Assembly: GCA_022457065.1 (NCBI GenBank)
Contig: JAJGBQ010000002.1
Span: 1,488,001 to 1,552,000, forward strand
Source of the DNA: Curvularia sp. ZM96
Taxonomy: Eukaryota; Ascomycota; Dothideomycetes; Pleosporales; Pleosporaceae
Direction of reading: 5' to 3'
Length of the DNA: 64,000 nucleotides
The translations under genes were made by a program, and so were the position numbers. The notes beneath the pieces were generated by a model, which was given only the letters and a program-made list of their open reading frames with translations, had not been told where the DNA came from and did not search any database. Shown here one piece after another: positions 1 to 10,123 of the stretch; position 1 is the first letter of the stretch; the number at the start of each line of letters is the position of its first letter.

Positions 1-1
1 C

Positions 2-993
2 TTAGAAGACGAGAGCAGCACCCTTGGTCTTCTTGTCACCACCAAGCTCGAAGTGCTTGCATCGCTTGAGGGCAAGCTGTTTGCAGGTTAGCAGCGGCAC
101 GGAGTAGAGCGCATAAGTTTAAACATACCTGTGCCTTGGTCTTGCACGCAGTGCACTCTAGACGGAGGACAACCTTCTTGGTGGTCTTCGCCCTCTGTTT
201 GTTGTTAGTACTGATGTTGCAAACTCGGATGTGGCTGATCGTACCTTGTGGAAGACGGGCTTGGTCTGACCTCCGTAACCGGATTGCTTGCGGTCATAAC
301 GACGCTTACCCTGTGCGAACAGAGAGGCCTTTCCTGCCTTGTATTCTACATCGTCTCAGTATGCGAAGGTAACGTATGGGGCGTGGATCACTGACGGGTG
401 ACCTTGTGCTGGGTGTGCTTCTTGCAGTCCTTGCCCTTGCAGTAGGTTCGGCGGGTCTTGGGAACGTTGACCTGAGACATCAAAGTCAGCATTCGTTTGA
501 TGACTTTGTCTATTCGTTCTTCTTTTTTAAGCGACAGCCGAGCATGCGACACGAGTGGGCGACTGAGTAGGCGTGATAGAAGGATCCAAGATTTGCAACG
601 GAGGCGACTAATGCGAGCGGTCGGGCCAGGAACAAGGTAGGCAGTGTCGGAACTGCTCATACGATGGTAGTTTGATCGGTCCTTTCCGTGGCCACTCTGC
701 GATAGAGTGCGACACAAATGTCGTAGGCAGTCCGCGCTGTTATACGGCGTCTCTCTAACCCGCACGATCTGCATCCGGTTCTTTCCAATGACCCCCTTCG
801 GTGCGATATCTCTCTCCTCTCCCCTCGATCGCCCATGTATTCCAAGTGCCGAGGCCAGCCTCAATGTTCGATCAAATTGTGATGTCGTGCGGTCCGCAAG
901 TTTGCCATCGTTGTCGAAGATTCGTCATATCGCCCACTCGTGTCGTGACTGTCGTGTTGCGCAACCTCAAACAGCAAATATTTCACTCACCAT
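2..993 (-). CDS. RPL44: 60S ribosomal protein eL42 (L44/L36a)
   Basis: Structural protein of the large cytosolic ribosomal subunit, near the E site. Five exons read on the minus strand (991-993, 396-471, 245-345, 129-194, 2-76) join to 106 codons, exactly the family length. The product begins MVNVPKTRRTYCKGKDCKKH and ends in KCKHFELGGDKKTKGAALVF. The zinc-ribbon cysteines CKGKDC and CTACKTK are all present. The first exon is only the ATG, followed by gtgagt and a 519-bp intron. This start was chosen because the alternative ATG at 482 would give a non-canonical MSQVNVPK start, while the canonical protein starts MVNVPK directly after an acceptor at 472. A long first intron at the start codon is common in fungal ribosomal protein genes. 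The stop codon lies two bases from the window edge, so the 3' UTR is outside the window. Confidence 0.93.
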
Positions 994-1352
994 TTTGACG
1001 GATTTTGCTCTGTGGTTAGTATGAGCGAAAAGGTTGGCGGTGGTGCTGAGGTGTTGATGGTCGCTGGACCGATATTACTAGCGTTGTGTGGGCTTTCGGC
1101 TAGGTTAGTAAGCCGATCCTGGTGCGCCACACACTAGCCACACCTATAAGCCCACGGTATCATCATCAGTTCACACTCGACGCGATTGGGTTGTAATATA
1201 AGGATAATATTCGAGCAGAACAAAGGAACCTGTCATTGTGGTATCATGCGCAGCAAATCAAACGAAAATGTCCACCCGTCCATCTTCTCTTAACGATCTA
1301 ATTGCCCAGTGAAGCCATTCTGAAGAACAAAAGAAAGCTACCAGCGAAATCA
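994..1352. other. Intergenic, promoter side of RPL44
   Basis: Spacer between the RPL44 start and the stop of the downstream-reading SRC1 gene. It should hold the RPL44 promoter on the minus strand. I see no further gene and no motif I can name with confidence. Confidence 0.5.
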
Positions 1353-3514
1353 TCAAAAGACAGGATGCCCCTCCTCCCATTTCTTGATGTCTTTCACATC
1401 TTGCGAAGCAGATGGGGGGCTGCTACCCATACCCAGACTAAAGCGGCCACTCTCTCGACCACCACTACTCCGACCATCCTCGAGCCGCCTCACGGGGCCG
1501 ACCCACTCCCACATACGAGCAACATCACCATTAGCTGTTGTTCGTACACCCGCGCGGACATTGCTATTCTTTTCGACTTTCGCTTGCACTCTTTTCCATA
1601 GTTTCTGCCGCCGAGATGCATTGAACTCAGTGCGTAAGACGTCATCACGGAGCTGAGTCATGCTAATGCCTTTATCGACGCCGGGCGCTTGGTAGCTGAG
1701 TGCAGCTTGGTCTTGCAGTCTATCGTAGGCGTCGCTTGCTAGCTGCTTTGCGCGAACTTCCATTGCTCGATTGCTAGTGTACGAGTACTTGCCGTAAGAG
1801 CCAGTGGCGATCAGCAGGAAGAACATTACAATTTGGAGAAGATGTCGTTCAAAAGACTGTCGGAGGGATCTTCGGACGCTGCAGGAGAGGGAGAGCTTGG
1901 CGAGAGATGTTGATGCGAGGCGTCGTTTGCCGGTTGTTCTGTATCCAAGGAAGAGGAACTGATTAGTACAATTCCAAGTCAGAAAACAATGTACATATGA
2001 TCTGGGATCTGAAAGAAGTGAACTTACTCATCTGTTGTTTGCACAATCTCCTCACGCATCAGAAGCTCAGGAAAAGCTCTATCGAACAAATCACTGAACT
2101 CCTGGTCCGTCAAGCTCTTGCTTTTTTGAGCAGCCATCTGCTCCTTGAGATCAACTTCGCTGACTTCAGGGCTCTCTACGGGACGTCCTTCCGCATCGGG
2201 CTCGCCGCATTCGTACTGAGCCTTGCGTTGTCGAAGAACCTCCACGGCCCTATTGGCAATGCCGTTCACCTTGCGGGTCTTTGCGCTATCTGGCTCGCAA
2301 GTCGGCGGGAGGGGTATCAGGCCTCCCAGTGATAGCGGGTGGTCTTTCTTGATAAAGTCGGGGTCGCATCGGATATTCAGGCCCCGATAGCACTGCGCGT
2401 GTGGCGGGCAAGGCTCACACTGTGGGAGGATCGGGTCCGCCCAACTCGGTATTTCTACACCAGCAAGCGCAGTGGCCTCTCGCCCGATGCCACAAAAGCC
2501 AACATTAATCTTCTCTTGCCGCCAAACACCAGCAAAGGCTGCCGTAGCAGTAAGGAGGAGAGTTCCGGCCATGGCTTTAATAGCACCAGTAGCCTTCGCT
2601 TTCTTCTGCCTTCGCCTCGGTGGCAGAACGTCGACTTCACCAGTCTTTGCCTGCTCTTTCACTAGCTCGAGCTGTTCCTCAGGCGTAAACTCTTCTCCGG
2701 CATCTGCAGTTTCCTCTTCTTTCTCATGCTTCACACGAGGATCAACAACATCGAACGTTCCACGTGTGGGCACCACAATCCCTTCGTCTAATTGTTCAGA
2801 CTTGGGTTGGACTGTTCTTCGGCGGTGCACGTCGCTCTTGCGTCTCTCGTGATGACTGTATCCTGTAGTCCGCCTTCGACGATCGCGCGAGACTGTGTCT
2901 GGCACCGCGGGAGAGCTTCCACTCTGGAAAGGGTTTTCTTGCGTAAAAGGGCTTGCTGCATCATTACGATGCCATGCTTCTGGTTCCGGCGATGGCTCTT
3001 TCGGGGCTGGAGCCGGAGCCGGAGCAGGAGCCGGAGCAGGCGTAGCACTCTTACGCATACGTCTGGTGGCAGGTCTCTCATCAACCTCAGCATCAAGAGC
3101 CCTGCTATGCTTAGCAGGCACAGCGCGAGAAGGTGTTTTGGCACGTGGTGCAGGTGTGTCTGCTTCCTCCGTCGTCGCACGCCCTGTTCTCCGTAATGTT
3201 CGTCGCGCGGTCGCAGGCGTGGGAGCCACAGTTGTTTCGTCTTCGATATCGTCCGTGTCCACGGCGCTGGCTGAGCTGGAAGGTACATCTACGATGCCCC
3301 GCGTCGATCGCTTCGTGCGCGCATACGCTCTCTGAACCTGCGATTTTTGGGGGAGAACGATGTCGTTAAAGAGGCCTACGAGAACTGGCTTCTTCGCTGA
3401 GGATGGATATGTGACACCGTGGCGAAGTAGGATGCTGCGTAGTTCCGGTACCGTGATCTTGTTCGCATCCACGCCATCCTCGTAATACCAATACTCCCCG
3501 CGCGCATCCGCCAT
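1353..3514 (-). CDS. SRC1: Inner nuclear membrane protein Src1/Heh1 (HeH-LEM and MSC domains)
   Basis: Integral inner-nuclear-membrane protein of the LEM/MAN1 group, which in yeasts tethers chromatin and rDNA and surveys nuclear pore assembly. Two exons (2028-3514 and 1353-1938) join in phase to 690 residues. The 89-bp intron has donor gtaagt and a TACTAAT branch site before a pyrimidine-rich acceptor. Residues 18-50 form the HeH/LEM helix-extension-helix (ITVPELRSILLRHGV). A long charged linker holds an alternating Pro-Ala stretch. The first membrane helix is near residues 320-340 (GTLLLTATAAFAGV). A cysteine-containing lumenal segment follows (CEPCPPHAQCYRG). The second membrane helix is encoded after the intron (LLQIVMFFLLIATGSYGKY), and the C-terminal MSC winged-helix region ends near MWEWVG. 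The start at 3514 (MADARGEYWYYEDG) was preferred over an in-frame ATG 39 bases upstream because it puts the LEM motif at the usual distance. Confidence 0.9.
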
Positions 3515-5834
3515 CTTGTCTTGATGTGTGTGTGGATAAGTTTGGGCACACAAAAGTGTTTGTCTTGGCGTCTGCTGAAGCGTAAGTACGTTGAGCTGAA
3601 AGGACAGTGCAGGGCTCAGCCTGTGGTAAGCAGCAGGTGGAGTAGGGAAAGTCTGTTTCGCTTGTTTGTGATGTCACCAAGGCAACAGGTGGGTGACCTG
3701 GTCCGTGCACGGACCCTCGACTCTGCTGCCTTCACTCTTTGTTCCATCTTTTATTTTACTAAGTGTCTACAACTAACTCCACAACTACGCCTGTAAACGT
3801 CCTAAAACTAGCACGAAATGAACTATTAACATCGCAAGCACCTAATCCTGCTTTTTTTTGCATGTAGATAGCGCTTGTAGAAGAGGAGAAAGAGGGTGCA
3901 AAAGTATCGTTTTCCGTTTATACACGAGTGTACAGGCCGGCGTACAGACACTTTTAGGATAACTAAGGCACACACATGACAATCACCCTTATCCTTGAAC
4001 AAGGCAGCCTAGCCCACACCTGTGGCATATTAGTAATTACACTCAACTTAATAATTAAAGCTCGTATCAGTTGTAAGCTTAGCTTATTATCTAGGGTCGA
4101 TAGAGTTTCACGTTGCTGACTACACTTGACTCTATGATCGGACTTTAAGCTAATCATTGTCACGCTGGGCTTACTGTATATACGTAGCTGCAAACTTTAT
4201 AGTACTAAAGAGCTAGGGGTTGATATGGAGACTAATTAGAACAAAAGGATAAATAGCAATTCCTACCCTCCAAACTCTCTGTTTTCACCTATTCCCTTAA
4301 AGTTACAGCGAGTCTCATTGTTCTTCCCCTACTTATAAGTCGCAATGAAAGTAAACGTACTTCTGGCTTCTTTAGTAACACTTATTAGTGGTTAGTTGTT
4401 AACGCCTCTTGACTAGTATTATACAGTCTACTAACCTAATAAAAGTTACTACGGCGATACACATTCCCGAATTGATGGAGAGGCAGGTAGTAGCATGCCT
4501 AGCTGAAAATGGTAAGCTAGCTGTTATTAGCATACTATTACATTAAAGTTAGATCGCTAACATATAAGCTTGTAGATGATTGCCCTGATAAGAGCATTAA
4601 TTGTTGCCAGCCTCTCAAATGCATATGCACGGTACAAAGTACAAATGGATGTCAAAGGCACCAGTGCGGTTAATGGCATGTATCATAAGGCAAGGCTTCA
4701 CACTGTAGTTGTGACTGATACAAAGAAATTCTCCTAAATATGCTTTGTCTTGTGAGACAGCCTCAAAATATGCTCTCAGCTGTTTGTCCAGATCTTGATT
4801 TTCTCTGCCTGACTGACGCATTTCACGACCAGTGCTTGGCAAGCAGTATTCGTGGATTTTCTCGCCGCACCACTACTTGAGCTTCTGATTACAAAGGTTC
4901 GGAAAGAGAAAAGATTGTTTCACAGAGCAGATACTGATCTACGATTTTGACGAATCAAGCTTGTATCAAATCTGCCTCTCCAAATGTCGTCGGGTCTAAG
5001 AAAACTAACGATAGAGCGGCGTAAACCACTAAGCAAAGCTCCTTGCAGTACAAACCAGCAGCTTCACTAAAAACCGCTCGCTCCAGATCAAATGATAACG
5101 GGATCACGGCTGGAGAATACGGGTCAACACTGTTACTTTATCATGCATGTATACTGCATTCGTATTCGTCCCATAAGTTCAACCTAGCAACGCACGTCAC
5201 GATGTCAGGATTTACCACTCTAGCTTTACCGTCAAGCTCCTCAAGTGCATGCTATTTCAAGTGCGTATTTCACCCAAGCTTTCAGCCTCAATCCCAAAAG
5301 TGGTTAACTGTGGGGTAGACACCGGCTTAATGTAGCTTAATCTCGGCAACCCTGCAACACTACCGCCCACCTACCAATAAGACGGCTCCTTTCCCATGTC
5401 AGTCTAACGGTACATTACTGGTAACGAACCACGTGCCCCTATGTCGCGTCGAGAATCAGGAACGCCGTCTCCGTTCCCGGGCTTATGCGGAGTGTAAATG
5501 TGCTCCGGACCGCATGGCCGCCGCTAGGTCCACTCTGCTACCTAAACTGCCGGCGGGATACATATACATTGATTGAGCAACATGGTCGCCGAGCCCAGAT
5601 TAGGTAATGGTCTGAATCGGAGCCAAGTCATATGTCCTTTATAGGATATTGCAGTGCAGGGCTCGGAGCATAGATTGGAAGGTTCGCCCGGATTCTCGGG
5701 CCAAGAGATCTGTCACCGACAGACTGGAGGTTTCGTTTATATAGTGCTTTGAGTTGGCATATATCAACATTAGATCTCAAGTCATCTGCTGTTGTCTCTT
5801 CACACCCTGGATCCTTCTACTTCTAACCTCCAAA
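3515..5834. other. AT-rich gene-free block
   Basis: About 2.3 kb with no credible coding frame. From about 3,800 to 5,200 the sequence is visibly richer in A/T and in TA-containing words than its surroundings, with many stops in all frames. The look is that of an old repeat eroded by repeat-induced point mutation, but I cannot identify a parent element or terminal repeats. The last 500 bases return to ordinary composition and should hold the promoter of the lyase gene that follows. Confidence 0.45.
5738..5743 (+). promoter_or_regulatory. TATA box of the PL20 lyase gene
   Basis: TATATA inside TTTATATAG, 92 bases before the start codon and followed by a C/T-rich leader. Position and context fit a core promoter, but no transcription start is known. 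Confidence 0.45.
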
Positions 5835-6874
5835 ATGTTGGGAAAGGCTACTATCATTAACGCGCTCGTGAGCGCAGTCTCCGCAGGTTTGTGAGCACAT
5901 GTCAATGTGCTTGTATATCACTGATCACCACTAGGCACAATCCTGTGGGATGGACGTTTCAACGATATGACTTCGAGCGCCGACCTCGAAAAATGGTCTT
6001 GGGCGAACCAGGTTGGCAGTAAGCAGTACACCGAGTTGTGTTTCAGTAACAACTCAAACTGATACCCTTCTTCACAGACTACCAATACTACATTCACGGT
6101 TCCGGCCCTACTTCCCGATACGGTGAGTGCTTTCCATATCCGAACTGACAATGAGACACGAACTGATTTCGACAAGTCAACCTCTCGCCAAACTACAAGA
6201 ACCCTGGCGACACCGGCAGCAAGCAAGGAGCCAAGATCACTATTGACAGCACCGCCAAGTGGAACAGCGACATGTGGAGGACCGAACTGATTCCCCAGAC
6301 CAAAGCCCCCATCAACCAGGGCACCGTCTTCTACCACTTTTCCATCAAGCGGTCAAACACCAACGCTCCCAGCCCTACCAACGAGCATCAGATTGCCTTC
6401 TTCGAGAGTCACTTCACCGAGCTCAAGTACGGCTGGATCAGCGGCGAGTCTGGCACCAGCAACACCAACCTGTAAGTACCTCTTTAATCCAGAAAAGCGT
6501 GCAGAAAAGAAAACTCCCCACCGAATATTTCCCTAGAACATGATGCTGACGCTAAATACAGGCAGTGGATGGTCAGCGGCCAGAGCAAATGGAAAACGGA
6601 ACTCGTCGCCGACGTCTGGCACAACGTCGCGTACGAAATCAACTTTTCCACCAACCAAGTCAGCTTCTGGCACTCTACCGGCAACAACTCGCTCGTCAAG
6701 ACCGCTGGTCCTTTCTCGACTAGCACTTCTTCCAACGGCGCAGACTGGCATCTTGGTGTTTTGCGTCTGCCACGCCAGGGCAACGACGGCACGGGCGCGG
6801 AGGACTGGTACTTTAGCGGTACATATGTTGAGAGCGGATCGCTGACGACTTCGGTTGCTAGTCCGTCGTCGTAG
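5835..6874 (+). CDS. Secreted polysaccharide lyase family 20 (glucuronan lyase-like)
   Basis: Predicted extracellular endo-lyase that cleaves beta-1,4-glucuronan by beta-elimination. Five exons (5835-5886, 5935-6018, 6078-6122, 6177-6471, 6562-6874) give 262 residues. The N-terminus is a short signal peptide (MLGKATIINALVSAVSAG) interrupted by the first intron. Mature-protein signatures match the family in order: TILWDGRFND, YQYYIHGSGPTSRYVNLSPN, MWRTELIPQT, YHFSIKRS, EHQIAFFESHFTELKYGW, WHNVAYEINFS and ADWHLGVLRLPR. Restoring the second intron (donor gtaagc, acceptor ttcacag) is what recreates the YQYYIHG segment; read through, it is frameshifted and hits a stop. Length and a single beta-jelly-roll domain fit the family norm, with no carbohydrate-binding module. 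A family relationship to PL20 is clear from memory of the motif order; substrate is inferred from the family. Confidence 0.85.
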
Positions 6875-7121
6875 AGGGATGTTGTTGGTGGAGCGGGGGT
6901 TGAGAAGAGCATGTGTTGTGGGGACGGAGGTTTTGTATATAGCTTTTTTATCGATCTTCAATAGCTTATATCGATCAAGTTCCTATCCATGCTTTGTTTC
7001 CAGGTAAGTAAACAAGGGCATCCACTTCGTCTTCAAAGAATCCATCCAGTCGTCCCAGATATGTAGGCCGTGCAATGATCTCGCGACCAGCTCCAGTCCT
7101 TACACAGAAACCCTCACATCC

Positions 7122-7698
7122 CTAGAAACTGTCATCCACCATTTCCTCTTCCTTCTTGACCCCCTCCTCTCCATCAACTTCCTGTTCCAACGCCTCATCG
7201 ACCTCCTTCTTCTTCCGTCCCTTCTTCGACGGCGTACCATCGGCCTCCTTGGCACCAGCCGCCTTGCGCTTCCTCGGCGTCGTCGCAGCCTTCTTCGGCG
7301 TGGTGTTTGGATCGCCGCCATCGCTGCCATCACCTCGCAGCGCTGCGATCTCCGTCTTCAACGTGTTCTTGAGTCGGTCCACCATGATGCGGCAGGCGCC
7401 CGCGGATTTGCCGTCGGGACGGGGAGCGTTCTGGGAGGTGTTAGTAAGGGTGGCTGGTTGGGGGCGGAAGCGTTTGTTTGGGAGTGATAAAAAGGTGGCT
7501 TTAGAGGGATCAGGATGAAAAGAGGAAAGGGAAGTACGTACGGCAAAGTCGAGCTTGACGTTGGAGAATTCGACGAGGTTGAAGAAGTAGGCTAGCTGTG
7601 GGATGGTTAGTGCGCTGGTACTCGCAGAATGAAGGGAGACGGACGCGTTGACGGTCGGTCCAGCCTTTTGCAGCTTTGGTGCCTTCGTTGTCGGACAT
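7122..7698 (-). CDS. Small basic nuclear-type protein, tandem paralog A
   Basis: I do not recognise a named family. Three exons (7645-7698, 7542-7595, 7122-7430) give 138 residues. The N-terminal ~65 residues are ordered and begin GWTDRQRLAYFFNLVEFSNV; the predicted helices and the GWT start resemble a small SANT/Myb-like fold, but that is only impression. The C-terminal half is low-complexity and basic, with a TPRKRK motif and GRKKK, then an acidic tail containing a possible sumoylation site (VKKEEE). The gene directly upstream on the same strand (8243-8791) is its paralog, with both introns at the same places and an identical 18-codon middle exon. The basic motifs suggest a nuclear, possibly DNA- or chromatin-binding, role, which is inference. 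Introns are 49 and 111 bp. Confidence 0.75.
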
Positions 7699-8242
7699 GT
7701 TGAAGTGTGTGAAGTCTGTGGATTTGTTGATGGTAGATGGTGGATAGCGGGTTGAGATGTGTAAGTGTTGGGAAGTGTGGGTGTTGGGAAGAGTAAGAGT
7801 GAAGGAAGGGGAGGGTATTCAGAGGAAATAAGTAATGATGGATGTGAGAGAGATGAGGTTGCACGCGGTTGTGTGTGTTGCTAGTGGCAGGGTGATGTAG
7901 TGAAGGTGAGCCCGTGGTTGCGTATATCACGTCATCTGAGCAAAAGCTCACAAGTCTGTTTTCCCGTCTCACATTTTCGATGTTGTCTACATGTGCAATC
8001 CAATCTTAATGACTATCTTTATTTTCCTATTTTGAGAAAGTGACAGATAACTGCAGGACCATCAACCCATACTACCTACCCAACTCAAGCAGATCCTCGG
8101 AAAATGTATCTGCCGCCGTGTATCTATCAAAGTTTCTGACAAAAGTGTAAAGTGACCCTTTCACTTCGAAAGCATCCCATTTGTCTTCTTTCCAGGCATA
8201 AGCAACCGCCCTCCCTTTCAAACCATTCCCTCCCTCTCGCAC
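7699..8242. other. Intergenic between the tandem paralogs
   Basis: A 544-base spacer holding the promoter of paralog A and the 3' region of paralog B. The strand read by paralog A is C/T-rich near its start, as fungal leaders often are. No further gene seen. Confidence 0.5.
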
Positions 8243-8791
8243 CTAAAACTCCAAAGGCATACCCATCTCGCCATCACCGTCCTCAAACGATTCATCCTTC
8301 GGCTCAGCCTTGACACCCAAGTTCATCTCCTCATCATCATCCCCACTGCTTGGTGTCAAAGCCTTCTTGGTCGAACGAGCATGCGGCTTCTTGGCACTGC
8401 CCTCCTGGTCGGCCTCAGGCTTGCGCTTGCGCGGCGTAGCAGGCGTCTTCTTGGGAGTAGCTGGAACGGATGGTGTACCAGAGACCATAGCATCCCACTC
8501 TGGCTTGAAGGTTCGCTTGAGAATGTTGATCTTCTGTCTGAAGCCGTTGGCATTGCGGCCCTCCGGGTAGACGCCATCCTGTAGATGATTAGACGCGCTC
8601 ATGTGTTTGTGTTTGGGTCGGGGCACGTACGCTCCAGTCGAAAGTGACGTTGTTTTTCTGGACGAGATACAAGAGGCAGGAAAGCTAGGAGGTGTTGTGT
8701 TAGTGTTGCTTTGGGGTGGGGGGTGGGGGGTGGGCTGAATGCATACCAGTTCGTGCTCTGTCCATCCTCGAGTAGACTTGGCGTCTTCCAT
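8243..8791 (-). CDS. Small basic nuclear-type protein, tandem paralog B
   Basis: Paralog of the 7122-7698 gene. Three exons (8747-8791, 8631-8684, 8243-8578) give 144 residues. The conserved region runs GWTEHELLSCLLYLVQKNNV, then FDWS, then DGVYPEGRNANGFRQKIN and a Lys/Arg-rich helix. It aligns with paralog A at GWT(D/E), at NV..(D)(F/W), at the G.(S/N)A..(F/C)R core and again at TPKK..(A)TPRKRK. The C-terminus is acidic and contains a possible sumoylation site (VKAEPKDE). Intron phases and positions are the same as in A. The start at 8791 was chosen over an in-frame ATG at 8839 because it gives the same short exon 1 as A. No named family recognised; a nuclear role is inferred from the basic motifs only. 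Confidence 0.75.
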   Translation of the reverse strand: MEDAKSTRGWTEHELVCIQPTPHPPPQSNTNTTPPSFPASCISSRKTTSLSTGAYVPRPKHKHMSASNHLQDGVYPEGRNANGFRQKINILKRTFKPEWDAMVSGTPSVPATPKKTPATPRKRKPEADQEGSAKKPHARSTKKALTPSSGDDDEEMNLGVKAEPKDESFEDGDGEMGMPLEF

Positions 8792-10123
8792 CGTGATGAG
8801 ATTGCTTTTGGGGTCGATTGAGTAGTTGATGTGGTACAAGAGTGGTATAGGTAGAGTCTTGGTGCAGGTTTGGTTCGAGTTGGGGATTTTGATAGCAAGG
8901 TTGATGGGCAGTGGAGGGAAGTTTAAGTTAAAGATTGGCCCTGGCTTTGTGTGAGCAGTGAGAGAAGGAAATCGTGGAGCAGTTTAGGTTTGCCGTGAGA
9001 CGTTGTGGTAAGTTCCCCAGGTAATTTGTTGTTTGAAGATTATGTCATTTGGTAAAGGTGGGTCTTGTTTGTTTGCAACGATGAACAGTGAGTCCATTCG
9101 ACATGGTGCTTTAGATTTCACATTATCATACCTTCTAGCCTAATACATTCTCTGCACAGCACGACGTTAACTTCACAACAGTTAATATGTATTTCCCAAA
9201 TCACCTGCAGCCAACCACTTTCCTACCAACGATGAATGTGACGAGTATGTAAAACATCCACCTCACCTCTCACTCTTGACCAGATGCAACTTCACAAAAT
9301 CCACCTTCTTATCCCCTCCCCACGCATATCCGTCCCACCCCAAACAGGAAAGGCCTAACTACGCCCGAGCAGCGCCACACCCTCACATCCGTCAAAAGCC
9401 GCGGCGGTCCAAACGCGCTGCCCACCCCCGGCCGCATTCCCGCCACGTTCTACCAAGCCACCATCCCACCTCGTCCCATGCAATAACAGGGGGGTCTGCG
9501 GGGAAGAATGGGGGGGGGGGGGGGGGCCTTGCCGTTAGTGTAGTTGCTTATCATGCCGAAGGTAAGATGCCTAGGCTATATGCATCGGAGCTCGGGATAC
9601 GCCTGTCGGGCAATTTCTGGTACAAGATGCGTCGGGGATGGATGGTGGCGTTGTGCCACCTCCGGGGTAACGAGAAAGATACGGAGGAGAGAGGAGGGCA
9701 TGTGAAGAAGGGGTGCGGGGAGGAGGGGTTTCGGGTCTCAACAGAAAGAGTGTGTTGAGGAAATCGGTGGCATGTGAAATCGAACACAGTCTCAGTCATG
9801 AAGTAAGATGAACACCACCGACTTAGGAACTAAATAGTATTGTCATGAATAACATATTGCATTCTTGCCATCTTTTGTACGGTGTGCCCAGTTGCACCGA
9901 ATAAGGGAAACTATCTACATGTCATGCGTCCGTCGTGTTGTGAGAAACCGTGATTAGTAGGATATCTAAACCGTGTCCAGCCCGTCGCCGAAGAAAGAGA
10001 AAAATATTTTTGAGTCCCAATACCCTAGAGTCCAAAAAGATGCGGCGGTCGAAACGGAAAAAGATCAAATATCCAGCGATGAAGTGTTGACAACGAAATA
10101 TATCCAAGAAATGTACAAAACAA
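8792..10123. other. Intergenic with possible coding relic and G-run
   Basis: Spacer of 1.3 kb between paralog B and the malic enzyme stop. Around 9,250-9,800 several long frames overlap on both strands. One minus-strand stretch ending near 9,265 reads like a protein C-terminus (WDGYAWGGDKKVDFVKLHLV), but upstream continuation in the same frame is broken. A homopolymer of 16 or so G lies near 9,510-9,526. I cannot build an intact gene here; it may be a decayed one. Confidence 0.3.

Noticed and set aside
388..864. Minus-strand 158-codon frame containing the RPL44 second exon
   Set aside because: Its N-terminal part is intron sequence; only the MSQVNVPK... end matches eL42, and the spliced model gives the exact 106-residue protein.
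9276..9758. 160-codon plus frame
   Set aside because: His/Pro-rich start and a poly-Gly stretch made by the G-run; no introns, no family; treated only as part of a possible relic.
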